Of a stretch of 64,000 bases of DNA, positions 40,883-48,770 are shown piece after piece. Made by a program: the position numbers and the translations under genes. Positions within the stretch are counted from its first letter, which is position 1, and each line of letters begins with the position of its first letter. The stretch is taken from NCBI RefSeq assembly GCF_003194625.1, contig NZ_QHKX01000001.1, positions 744,001-808,000 on the forward strand. Reading direction: 5' to 3'. Source of the stretch: Nocardioides solisilvae. GTDB taxonomy: Bacteria; Actinomycetota; Actinomycetes; Propionibacteriales; Nocardioidaceae. Below the pieces are notes generated by a model that was not told where the DNA came from, did no database searches, and saw only the letters and a program-made list of their open reading frames with translations.

Positions 40883-43741
40883 GTGAGCTTCGTACCCCTC
40901 GACGGTCCCGCGACCCTGCGCTCGGCCGAGCCGCCGCGCGAGGGGCGGGTGGTCTTCACCGGCCGTCGCACCGTGGAGCTGCCGATCGCGGGGGCGCTGC
41001 CGGTGCTGGCCCGGGCGCACCGCGACGAGGGCGGCGGGGGCGGGGGCGAGGTGCACCCGAGCGTCGCGCTGCTGGCGGGCGCGGCCCACCTCGCGCTGCG
41101 CCTGGTCGCCGAGGGGCGTCTCGAGCCGCACCCGACCCAGCCGTGGTGGCAGGCCGCGCCGCTGCGCGCGGCGGACCGCGACCGGGTCGAGCAGCTCGCC
41201 CGGGTGCGCGCCCACGACGGGATGGACGAGGCGACCGCCGAGGGGCTGGTGCTCCGGGTGCTGGACGCCGTCGTCGACTCGGTGCCGCGCCGGGCGCCCA
41301 CCCGGCCGGTGCTGGTCGCCCCCGACGGGCGCGTGCCCCGCGGGGCGCCCGGCCGCGCCTTCCCCGAGACGCTCGAGGAGCGGCTCGCCCGGCTGCGGCG
41401 CAGTCGGGGCACCGACGACCGGCCCCAGCTGGTCCAGCTCTCCCTGCGGGTCGAGGCCGACGAGGACGACCTGTACGCCGGCGAGCTGCGGGTGGTCCCG
41501 CAGGTGCACGCCGAGGGCAACCCGGTGCACATGGCCGACGCCGCCGAGCTGTGGCTGGAGGCCGGCCCCGAGGCGGCCCACGGGTTCGGCGACCGCGCCC
41601 GGACCCACGCCGTGCTGGCTCTGCGGCAGGCGGCGACCGCCTGGCCGGTCCTGGACCGCCTCCTCGACCTGCGGGTGCCCGACCGGATCACGCTGTCGAC
41701 CGACGAGGTCGTCGACCTCCTCGAGCACGGGCTCGCCGCGCTGCAGGAGGTCGGGGTCGACGTGCACTGGCCCCGCGAGCTGGGCCGCGACCTCACGGGC
41801 CGGGCCGTCCTCGACGCCGCGCCCCGCCGGCGACGCGGCGAGGCCGAGGGTCCAGTGGAGGGCGCGCTGCGCAGCGGCCTGCTGGGGGCCGACCACCTCT
41901 TCGCCTTCCGGTGGCAGCTGGCGCTGCACGGCGACCCGCTCACCGACGACGAGATGGCGTCGCTCGCGGCCGCCACCCGGCCCGTGATGCGGCTCCGGGA
42001 CAGCTGGGTGGTCGTGCCGCCCGACGTCGCCCGCAAGGCCCGCCGCCGGCTGATCCGCACCGTGAAGCCGACCGAGGCGGTCGCCGCCGCGCTCACCGGC
42101 GTGACCGCGGTGGACGACGCCCCCGAGGTGGAGGTCGTCGTCGGGGCGTCGCTCCTGGCGGTGCGGGAGCGGCTGCGCGCGGCCGGCAGCCGCCCGCCCG
42201 TGCCGGTCCCGGCCGGGCTCGACGCCACGCTCCGCGACTACCAGCGCCAAGGGCTGACGTGGCTGGCCGAGCTGACCGACCTCGGCCTCGGCGCCTGCCT
42301 CGCCGACGACATGGGGCTGGGCAAGACGATCACGCTGATCGCGCTCCACCTGCACCGCGCAGAGCAGCGCGGGGCCACCGGCGGCGGGCCGACGCTCGTG
42401 GTCTGTCCGGCCTCCCTGCTGGGCAACTGGGAGGCGGAGATCAGGCGCTTCGCGCCGGGGGTGCCGGTGCGTCGCTTCCACGGCGGCGCACGGAGCCTGG
42501 CGCCCGACGCGGGCGGGGCGCTCGCGGGGTTCGTCCTCACCACCTACGGGACGATGCGCAACGACGTCGACAGCGAGACGGGGGTGCTGCGGTCGGTGCC
42601 GTGGGACCTGGTCGTCGCCGACGAGGCCCAGCACGTGAAGAACTCCCGCTCGTCGACCGCGCGGGCGCTGCGCCGGCTGGAGAGCGCCGCCCGGGTCGCG
42701 CTGACCGGCACCCCCGTCGAGAACGACCTCACCGAGCTCTGGTCGATCCTCGACTGGGCGGTTCCCGGGCTGCTGGGCAGCCGGCTCGCGTTCCGGCGGG
42801 TCTGGGCCTCGCCGATCGAGGCCGGCGTCGACCCGGCGGTCACGGCCCGGTTCGCCGAGCTGGTCAGCCCCTTCCTGCTGCGTCGGCGCAAGTCCGACCC
42901 CGGGATCGCGCCCGAGCTGCCGGCCAAGACCGAGACCGACCACCTGCTCGGGCTGACCCGGGAGCAGGCGGTGCTCTACGAGGGCTTCGTGCGCGAGCGG
43001 ATGGAGCGGATCGAGCGGGCGGAGCCGCAGGCCCGCCGCGGGCTGGTGCTGGCGATGCTCACCGGCCTCAAGCAGATCTGCAACCACCCGGCGCACTTCT
43101 TGAGAGAGCACAGCCTGAGAGAGCACAGCCTGAAGGAGCAGAGCCTGAAGGAGCAGAGCCTGGGAGAGCAGGGACCGAGGAGGCCCGCCCGCCGCACTCT
43201 CTCGGGCCGCTCGGAGAAGGTCGACCTGCTCGACGAGATCCTCGGCACGGTGCTCGCCGAGGAAGGCGCCGTGCTGGTCTTCACCCAGTACGTCGCCATG
43301 GGCCGGCTGCTCGAGCAGCACCTCGCCCGCGCGGGCGTGCCCCACCAGTTCCTGCACGGCGGCACCCCGGTGGCCGAGCGGGAGGCGATGGTCCGGCGGT
43401 TCCAGGCCGGCCCCGACGACCCCGACCACGTGCCGGTCTTCCTGCTCTCGCTCAAGGCGGGCGGCACGGGCCTCAACCTCACCCGCGCCGACCACGTCGT
43501 CCACTTCGACCGCTGGTGGAACCCGGCGGTCGAGGAGCAGGCGACCGACCGCGCCTACCGGATCGGCCAGACCCGTCGCGTCCAGGTGCACCGCTTCGTC
43601 GTCCAGGGCACCGTGGAGGAGCGGATCGCGCTGCTGCTGGACCAGAAGCGCTCGCTGGCCGACGCCGTGCTCGCCCGCGGCGAGACGGCGCTGACCGAGC
43701 TGAGCGACCGCGAGCTGCGCGACCTCGTGGAGCTGAGGTGA
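40883..43741 (+). CDS. SNF2-family DNA-dependent ATPase/helicase
   Basis: 952 residues. A bacterial SNF2 N-terminal domain (about 1-440) precedes the two RecA-like lobes: Walker A DDMGLGKT (475-482), DEAQ (580-583), ALTGTPVENDLTELWSILDW, then C-terminal lobe motifs VFTQYVAMGRLLEQHL, LLSLKAGGTGLNLT and DRAYRIGQTRRV. It translocates on DNA and is linked to repair or chromosome remodelling; partner and target unknown. Between the lobes is an unusual insert of tandem L-[RK]-E-[HQ]-S units from a 15-bp DNA repeat (43101-43175). GTG at 40883 is leaderless. The SWIM-finger gene follows after 4 bases. Confidence 0.92.
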   Translation: MSFVPLDGPATLRSAEPPREGRVVFTGRRTVELPIAGALPVLARAHRDEGGGGGGEVHPSVALLAGAAHLALRLVAEGRLEPHPTQPWWQAAPLRAADRDRVEQLARVRAHDGMDEATAEGLVLRVLDAVVDSVPRRAPTRPVLVAPDGRVPRGAPGRAFPETLEERLARLRRSRGTDDRPQLVQLSLRVEADEDDLYAGELRVVPQVHAEGNPVHMADAAELWLEAGPEAAHGFGDRARTHAVLALRQAATAWPVLDRLLDLRVPDRITLSTDEVVDLLEHGLAALQEVGVDVHWPRELGRDLTGRAVLDAAPRRRRGEAEGPVEGALRSGLLGADHLFAFRWQLALHGDPLTDDEMASLAAATRPVMRLRDSWVVVPPDVARKARRRLIRTVKPTEAVAAALTGVTAVDDAPEVEVVVGASLLAVRERLRAAGSRPPVPVPAGLDATLRDYQRQGLTWLAELTDLGLGACLADDMGLGKTITLIALHLHRAEQRGATGGGPTLVVCPASLLGNWEAEIRRFAPGVPVRRFHGGARSLAPDAGGALAGFVLTTYGTMRNDVDSETGVLRSVPWDLVVADEAQHVKNSRSSTARALRRLESAARVALTGTPVENDLTELWSILDWAVPGLLGSRLAFRRVWASPIEAGVDPAVTARFAELVSPFLLRRRKSDPGIAPELPAKTETDHLLGLTREQAVLYEGFVRERMERIERAEPQARRGLVLAMLTGLKQICNHPAHFLREHSLREHSLKEQSLKEQSLGEQGPRRPARRTLSGRSEKVDLLDEILGTVLAEEGAVLVFTQYVAMGRLLEQHLARAGVPHQFLHGGTPVAEREAMVRRFQAGPDDPDHVPVFLLSLKAGGTGLNLTRADHVVHFDRWWNPAVEEQATDRAYRIGQTRRVQVHRFVVQGTVEERIALLLDQKRSLADAVLARGETALTELSDRELRDLVELR
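43101..43175 (+). repeat. 15-bp tandem repeat, in frame within the SNF2 gene
   Basis: Five consecutive 15-base units: two identical TGAGAGAGCACAGCC, two identical TGAAGGAGCAGAGCC, and one degenerate unit. They encode LREHS twice, LKEQS twice, then LGEQG. Unit length is a multiple of three, so copy-number change keeps the frame. Confidence 0.9.
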
Positions 43742-43745
43742 GCCC

Positions 43746-44468
43746 GTGACGTCGCAGCCCGTGCGGGTGACCCACCCCCGGCTCCCGCCCCGACCGGCCG
43801 GCGGGCGCGGGGTGGCCTCGACCTGGTGGGGCAAGGCGTGGACCCGCAGCCTGGAGGAGGCGGCGTACGGCGTCGAGGAGCTGCGCGGCGGCGGCCGGCT
43901 GGCCCGGGCGGGTGCGGTGGGGGCGATCGCGGTCGAGGTCGGCTCCTACGTCGCGACGGTCGAGGAGAGGCACGCGGTCCACACGGTCACCGGGAGCGTC
44001 GAGCCGCTCGACGACGTCGGGGCCGAGCTCTTCGTCGAGGTGGTCGCCGGCGCCTCCGGCACGGTCGCGGCCCTGCTCGCCGGCGAGCTGCCGCTGGCCC
44101 TGGTCGAGGCGTGCGAGGAGGTGGGGGTCGAGCTCGTCCCGTACGCCGGGGAGCTGGGCTGGTCGTGCAGCTGCGACGCGTGGGTCGACCCCTGCGCCCA
44201 CGGCCTGGCCGTGGCGGTCCAGGTGGGGTGGCTGGCGGCCGCCGACCCCCTGCTCCTGCTCCACCTGCGCGGGCTGCCGCGCGAGGAGCTGCTCGCCCGG
44301 GTGCACGCGGTCACCGCCCCGGCAGGCGACGCGGAGGGGGCAGGCGCCGAGGGCGTGGGTGCGGAGGTCGACGACGACCTCGAGACCGGCACGGACGCGG
44401 CGCTGCGCGCCGAGGCGATGCTCGCCGGGTGGACGAGGGACGACCGAGCTGGGGTTAGTGACCGCTAA
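43746..44468 (+). CDS. SWIM zinc-finger protein, SNF2 partner
   Basis: 240 residues. The SWIM motif CSCDAWVDPCAH has ligands C141, C143, C150 and H152. The N-terminus (TWWGKAWTRSLE) and the YVATVEE strand are typical of the short SWIM proteins found beside bacterial SNF2 genes. The C-terminus is an acidic, Gly/Ala-rich tail. It probably acts with the SNF2 ATPase, perhaps in DNA or nucleoprotein binding (inferred from conserved pairing). GTG at 43746, 4 bases after the SNF2 stop, with GAGGTGA as ribosome-binding site. Confidence 0.85.
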   Translation: MTSQPVRVTHPRLPPRPAGGRGVASTWWGKAWTRSLEEAAYGVEELRGGGRLARAGAVGAIAVEVGSYVATVEERHAVHTVTGSVEPLDDVGAELFVEVVAGASGTVAALLAGELPLALVEACEEVGVELVPYAGELGWSCSCDAWVDPCAHGLAVAVQVGWLAAADPLLLLHLRGLPREELLARVHAVTAPAGDAEGAGAEGVGAEVDDDLETGTDAALRAEAMLAGWTRDDRAGVSDR

Positions 44469-44470
44469 CC
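44453..44470. promoter_or_regulatory. TetR operator, copy 1 (tetR promoter)
   Basis: GGTTAGTGACCGCTAACC has perfect 6-base arms around 6 bases. It covers the -10 hexamer of tetR, as expected for autorepression. It matches 49679-49696 at 14 of 18 positions, every difference being a transition. Confidence 0.8.
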
Positions 44471-44478
44471 TGTGCGGG
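44466..44478 (+). promoter_or_regulatory. Leaderless -10 promoter of tetR
   Basis: TAACCT (44466-44471), 7 bases before the GTG at 44479, overlapped by the operator. Confidence 0.65.
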
Positions 44479-45108
44479 GTGACCCGCAGGGAGCAGATCC
44501 TCGAGACCGCCGCGACGCTCTTCGCCGCGCGCGGCTTCCACGGCGTCTCGGTGGCCGAGCTGGGGGCGGCCTGCGGGATCAGCGGGCCCGCCCTCTACAA
44601 GCACTTCCCGTCCAAGGACGCGATGCTCGCCGAGATGCTGGTCGCCATCAGCGAGGAGCTGCTCCGGGTGGGGCGGGCCAGGGTGGCCGAGGCCGGTTCC
44701 GCCGAGGAGGCGCTCCGGGCGCTGGTGGCCTGGCACACCGACTTCGCCCTCCGGCAGCGGCCGCTGATCGTGGTGCAGGACCGCGACTGGGAGTCGCTGC
44801 CCGCCGAGGCGCGCGAGCGGGTCCGCTCGCTCCAGCGGGCGTACGTCGACGTGTGGGCCGACCAGCTCTGCGCCCTGGAGGCCGGGGGAGCGGCCGAGGC
44901 AGGGGGAAGCGAGGCGGCCGGCAGCGCGCGCGACCGCGCGCGGGCGTCGGCGCACGCGGCGTTCGGGCTGATCAACTCCACGCCGCACAGCGCGGTCCTG
45001 CCCGACGACGAGATGCGCGACCTGCTCGGCCGGATGGCGCTCGGCGCGCTGGCCGCGGCGGTGGGGCCAGCGGCGCGGTCGCTCAGGCCGGCGTCTGGCC
45101 CGACCTGA
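44479..45108 (+). CDS. TetR-family regulator, probable repressor of leucine-catabolic operon
   Basis: 209 residues. N-terminal helix-turn-helix: REQILETAATLFAARGFHGVSVAELGAACGISGPALYKHFPSKDAMLAEML, the standard TetR DNA-binding domain. The C-terminal ligand domain (RPLIVVQDRDWESLPAEARERVRSLQRAY) resembles regulators of acyl-CoA metabolism. An operator palindrome sits on its promoter and a near-identical one precedes the methylcrotonyl-CoA carboxylase operon at 49704, so the ligand may be a branched acyl-CoA (inference). GTG at 44479. The last 26 bases overlap the convergent methyltransferase gene. Confidence 0.88.
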   Translation: MTRREQILETAATLFAARGFHGVSVAELGAACGISGPALYKHFPSKDAMLAEMLVAISEELLRVGRARVAEAGSAEEALRALVAWHTDFALRQRPLIVVQDRDWESLPAEARERVRSLQRAYVDVWADQLCALEAGGAAEAGGSEAAGSARDRARASAHAAFGLINSTPHSAVLPDDEMRDLLGRMALGALAAAVGPAARSLRPASGPT

Positions 45109-45835
45109 ACCCGCGACCCGCCGAGAGCCGCATCAGGAAGCGCCAGTAGGGCAGCACCAGGTCCTGGTAGCGCTCCTCGTCGACGCGGGTCCGGGCGAGC
45201 AGGCGCAGCGGCACCCGGATGGCCCGGTGGGCGAGCGGCATGAGGTGGCGCAGGGCCTCGATCTGCTCGTCGGTGGGGAGCTTCGCCGTGCTCGGGGCGC
45301 CGGCCCGCACCCCGACCAGGTAGAGGTCGAAGGTGGAGTCGTTGTACCAGGAGCGCCAGGAGGAGAACCAGGTGTCGAGGGGCAGCCGGTCGAGGTCGGC
45401 GCGGGTCAGGTTGCGGTAGTGGTCGAGGCCGGCGTCCTGGGTGCCGGGGGAGTCCCGGATGTCGCTGCGCCGGGTGCCGTGCTCGACCCGGCCGCGCGAC
45501 GCGCACGAGACGGCGACGACGCCGCCGGGCCGCGTGAGCCGGACCATGTTGGCCAGGGTCTTCTCCCAGAACGGGTCGTGCTCGAAGCACTCCCCGGAGA
45601 TCGCGAGGTCGTAGGCCGCGTCGGGGTCCGCCACCTCGTGGCCCAGCCCGACGCGGTCGACGTTGGGGCCCTCGACGAGGTCGACGCCGACGTACTCGCG
45701 CGCCTCGTCGAAGAGGCGACGCACGTCGCCGTTGACCGAGTAGGAACCGATCTCGAGGACACGGCCCCCGGCGACGAGGTCGGGGTTGGCCTGCGCGACG
45801 GCGGCGAAGAAGCCGCGCTGCTCCGGATGGCTCAC
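45083..45835 (-). CDS. SAM-dependent methyltransferase (class I)
   Basis: 250 residues. SAM-binding motif I is GGRVLEIGSYSVNGDVR, followed by YVGVDLVEGPNVDRVG (acidic residue for ribose), motif LAISGECFEHDPFWEKTLANMVRLTRPGG, and a C-terminal variable region ending in a basic segment. This is the methyltransferase_11/23 type often seen in polysaccharide or lipid-glycan gene groups. Substrate unknown; a sugar or glycan is suggested by the neighbouring glycosyltransferases. The GTG at 45833-45835 is supported by the leaderless TACCGT box. Divergent from the DUF2142 gene. Confidence 0.8.
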   Translation of the reverse strand: MSHPEQRGFFAAVAQANPDLVAGGRVLEIGSYSVNGDVRRLFDEAREYVGVDLVEGPNVDRVGLGHEVADPDAAYDLAISGECFEHDPFWEKTLANMVRLTRPGGVVAVSCASRGRVEHGTRRSDIRDSPGTQDAGLDHYRNLTRADLDRLPLDTWFSSWRSWYNDSTFDLYLVGVRAGAPSTAKLPTDEQIEALRHLMPLAHRAIRVPLRLLARTRVDEERYQDLVLPYWRFLMRLSAGRGFRSGQTPA

Positions 45836-45848
45836 GGGCCGCACGGTA
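45836..45848 (-). promoter_or_regulatory. Leaderless -10 promoter
   Basis: TACCGT on the minus strand (45843-45848), 7 bases before the methyltransferase GTG. Confidence 0.6.
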
Positions 45849-45941
45849 CCCCAGCAGGAGGCCTCGCACGGGAGAACCCGACCGCGGGCCCTCCGTCGCG
45901 GGGGCGGGCCGGAGGGCCTGTGCATGGCATCATCAGTGCCC

Positions 45942-47606
45942 ATGCCGTCGGTGGGGAAGCAAGCCGTGTCCACGCGCGCCCAGTTGTGGCGCCTCACGCT
46001 GGTCTGCTGGGCCTGGTCCTTCGCGGCGATGCTGCTGTGGTCGGTGGCGACGCCGATGTGGGCCTCCCCCGACGCCCCCGCGCACGCGATGCGCGCCTAC
46101 GCCGTGGGCCACGGCGACATCACGGGCGAGCCGGTGGAGGGGGTCTACATGACCAACACCCCGGTGCCGCTCGGCCTGCTCGAGTCGGCCGGCTCGGTCG
46201 GCTGCCTGGCCTTCATGCGCGACACCCCCGCGAACTGCGTGACGATGCCGGACCCGGAGAAGACCGAGGAGGTCGACTACTACAACCCGGCCGGCCGCTA
46301 CATCCCCAGCTACTACCTGGCCGTCGGCGTCCCCTCGGCCTGGGCGCCGCTGAAGTACACCTGGTACGCCCAGAACTTCCTGGCCGCCGCCTACGCCTCG
46401 CTCTTCGTCGGGATGGCCGCCGCCGCCGCGCTGACCGCGCGGCGCCGCGGCGTGGCGCTGGCCGGCGTGCTGGTCGCCTGCTCCCCGATGGTGGTCTGGC
46501 TCGGTGGCCTCGCCAACCCCAACAGCCTCGAGATCGCGGCCGCCACGGCCATGGGCGCCTGCACGCTGGTCTTCCTCCGCGAACCGGACTCGTGGCTGGG
46601 CCGGGCGATGTTCGCCCGGGCCATGGTGGCCGCGGCGGTGATGGTGCTGGTGCGCCTGATCGCCCCGGTCTGGGTGGGGGTCTGGTTCCTGGTCTTCGCG
46701 ATCCTCGCCGGCGGCGTGGTCTGGCGGGCGCTGCGGCAGCGCCGCAACCTCGCCTGGATGGGGGTGCCGGTGCTGGCGACCGCGGTCAGCGCGCTGTGGA
46801 CCTTCACCTCCGGCGTGGACGACGTGGGCAAGGTCCCCGCCTTCGACTACTCGTGGGGCGAGCGCCTCGTGCTCTCCCGCCAGCGCAACGACCCCGACAC
46901 GATCTACGAGATGGTCGGGTGGTTCGGCTGGCTGGACGCGCCGCTCGACATCCGGGTCCTCGAGCTCTACCTCTGGCCCGCGCTCGCCGTGGTCGTGCTG
47001 GCGGCGGCCTTCCTGCGCAGCCGCGAGGTGCTGGCGCTGATCTTCCTCGGCGTCTGCACCTACGTGGTGCCGATCGTGCTGCAGGCGGCGAACTGGAACA
47101 CCGGCGGCCAGTGGTGGCAGGGCCGCTACACGCTGCCGCTCATGGTGCTGCTGCCGATCACGGCGCTCTGGCTGGCCGCGGAGAAGGTCGACCTCGCCGA
47201 CCGGCTCTCCCCGGCGCGCAAGCTGCGCTGGATGCTCCCGCTCCTGCTGCTGCCGCTGGCGGTCGTGCACCTGGTGGCGTTCCAGACCCACCTGCGCCGC
47301 AACGTCAACGCCGGTCGCGGCGACTCGGCGTTCGACGGCCCCTGGGAGCCGCCGGTCAACGCCGAGACCTGGATGGTCGGCTACCTCGTGCTGGTGGTGG
47401 CGACGTGGGCGCTGGTGATCCTGCTGCTCATCCGCGACGCCGGAGGGCCGGCCGCGGCGGCGGCCGTGCCTGCCGCGGAGCCGGGTCGCGAGCCCGCTCA
47501 CGAGCCCGGTGACGAGCCCGGTCGCGCGTCCGGCGACCCGCGCGGTGACGAACCCGACGCCGAGCCCGACGGCAGGGTGGTCGGGGCCGCGCCCGCCCAG
47601 CCCTAG
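45942..47606 (+). CDS. DUF2142 polytopic membrane protein (GT-C-like)
   Basis: 554 residues with about 10-12 hydrophobic segments. The first extracytoplasmic loop has the DUF2142 hallmark WASPDAPAHAMRAYAVGHG: an acidic Asp-containing loop after TM1, as in GT-C lipid-linked glycosyltransferases. A further conserved segment is WQGRYTLPLMVLLPI near the C-terminus. The last 50 residues are a Glu/Pro/Asp-rich cytoplasmic tail. Probably takes part in surface-glycan assembly with the downstream GT2 and DUF2304 genes. ATG at 45942; an in-frame ATG at 45924 is also possible. Confidence 0.8.
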   Translation: MPSVGKQAVSTRAQLWRLTLVCWAWSFAAMLLWSVATPMWASPDAPAHAMRAYAVGHGDITGEPVEGVYMTNTPVPLGLLESAGSVGCLAFMRDTPANCVTMPDPEKTEEVDYYNPAGRYIPSYYLAVGVPSAWAPLKYTWYAQNFLAAAYASLFVGMAAAAALTARRRGVALAGVLVACSPMVVWLGGLANPNSLEIAAATAMGACTLVFLREPDSWLGRAMFARAMVAAAVMVLVRLIAPVWVGVWFLVFAILAGGVVWRALRQRRNLAWMGVPVLATAVSALWTFTSGVDDVGKVPAFDYSWGERLVLSRQRNDPDTIYEMVGWFGWLDAPLDIRVLELYLWPALAVVVLAAAFLRSREVLALIFLGVCTYVVPIVLQAANWNTGGQWWQGRYTLPLMVLLPITALWLAAEKVDLADRLSPARKLRWMLPLLLLPLAVVHLVAFQTHLRRNVNAGRGDSAFDGPWEPPVNAETWMVGYLVLVVATWALVILLLIRDAGGPAAAAAVPAAEPGREPAHEPGDEPGRASGDPRGDEPDAEPDGRVVGAAPAQP

Positions 47607-47616
47607 GATCGGCGCC
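47604..47616 (+). promoter_or_regulatory. Leaderless -10 promoter
   Basis: TAGGAT (47604-47609), 7 bases before the ATG at 47617. It overlaps the stop of the preceding gene. Confidence 0.6.
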
Positions 47617-48366
47617 ATGTCCGTTCCTGCTGACCCGCGCCGCGTCCTGGTGATCATGCCCGCCTGGAACGAGGAGAAGTCGGTCGGCGCCACGATCCGC
47701 GAGCTGCGCGAGGTGCACCCGAGCGTCGACGTGCTCGTGGTCGACGACGGCTCCGGCGACGCGACCACCCAGGCGGCGCTCGCCGAGGGGGCCAGGGTCT
47801 GCCAGCTGCCCTTCAACCTCGGGGTGGGCGGGGCGATGCGGACCGGCTACCGGTACGCCGTCCGGCACGGCTACGACGTCGCCGTCCAGGTGGACGCCGA
47901 CGGCCAGCACGACCCGCGCTACCTCGGCCAACTGCTCGACGGGCTCGACGACGCCGACGTGGTGATCGGGGCGCGCTTCGCCGGCGAGGGCGACTACCGG
48001 GCGCGGGGTCCGCGGCGGTGGGCGATGGTGCTGCTCGCCTGGACGCTCTCCCGGCTCACCAAGGTGCAGCTCACCGACGTCACCAGCGGCTTCCGCGCCG
48101 CCAACCTGCGCGCCACGAAGGTCTTCGCCGAGCACTACCCGGCGGAGTACCTCGGCGACACGGTGGAGTCCCTGGTCATCGCGACCCGGATGGGCTGCCG
48201 CGTCAAGCAGGTCCCGGTCGGCATGCGGGTGCGCGCGGCCGGGCAGGCCAGCCAGACCCCGGTCAAGGCCGCGGTCTACCTCTTCCGGGCCGTGCTCGCC
48301 CTCTTCCTGTCCCTGGTCCGGCGCTGGCCGAGCGTCGAGGACACGACGGCCGAGGTGCCCGCATGA
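47617..48366 (+). CDS. Glycosyltransferase family 2, polyprenyl-phosphate sugar synthase type
   Basis: 249 residues. GT-A fold: VLVIMPAWNEEKSVGATIREL, nucleotide site VLVVDDGSGDATTQAAL, the metal-binding DVAVQVDADGQHDP, and TSGFRAANLRA. This is the DPM1/polyprenyl-phosphate mannosyl/glucosyl transferase type, which charges a lipid carrier with a sugar at the cytoplasmic face. The DUF2304 gene overlaps its stop (ATGA), and DUF2304 proteins are typical partners of this enzyme. The DUF2142 protein could use the lipid-linked sugar outside. Confidence 0.88.
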   Translation: MSVPADPRRVLVIMPAWNEEKSVGATIRELREVHPSVDVLVVDDGSGDATTQAALAEGARVCQLPFNLGVGGAMRTGYRYAVRHGYDVAVQVDADGQHDPRYLGQLLDGLDDADVVIGARFAGEGDYRARGPRRWAMVLLAWTLSRLTKVQLTDVTSGFRAANLRATKVFAEHYPAEYLGDTVESLVIATRMGCRVKQVPVGMRVRAAGQASQTPVKAAVYLFRAVLALFLSLVRRWPSVEDTTAEVPA

Positions 48367-48770
48367 ACACCACCCACCTGCTCGGGCTGGTCGGGGCGAC
48401 CCTGACCCTGGTCACCCTCTTCGAGCTGCTCCGCCGCCGCCACCTGCGCGAGAAGTACGCCGTCATCTGGAGCGTGGTGGCCGTCGGCACGGTCGTGGTC
48501 GCGGTCTGGCCACAGGGGCTGGCGTGGCTGGCGGACCTGCTGGGCGTCGCGGTCCCGGCCAACCTGCTCTTCTTCCTGGCCTCGATGCTGCTGCTGGTGG
48601 TGAGCATCCAGTACAGCTACGAGCTGGGGCGCCTGGAGGACCGGACGCGGACGCTGGCCGAGGAGGTCGCGCTGCTGCGGCTGGAGCTGGCCGAGCACCG
48701 GGCCGACTCACCCGAGGTGGACCCCCTCACCCCCCGGCCCCGTCCGGGCGAGGACGTGCCGGGCGAGTAG
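48363..48770 (+). CDS. DUF2304 small membrane protein
   Basis: 135 residues: three hydrophobic segments (LLGLVGATLTLVTLFELL; YAVIWSVVAVGTVVVAVW; LFFLASMLLLVVSIQYSYEL) with the signature RRRHLREKYAVIW, then a coiled cytoplasmic helix (LEDRTRTLAEEVALLRLELAEH). DUF2304 genes commonly follow polyprenyl-phosphate GT2 genes and probably assist membrane presentation. ATG overlaps the GT2 stop. The 3' 63 bases are antisense to the end of the next glycosyltransferase gene. Confidence 0.85.
   Translation: MNTTHLLGLVGATLTLVTLFELLRRRHLREKYAVIWSVVAVGTVVVAVWPQGLAWLADLLGVAVPANLLFFLASMLLLVVSIQYSYELGRLEDRTRTLAEEVALLRLELAEHRADSPEVDPLTPRPRPGEDVPGE

Noticed and set aside
43101..43175. CRISPR-like repeats
   Set aside because: Units are 15 bases with no spacers, and they encode a regular peptide inside a real gene.
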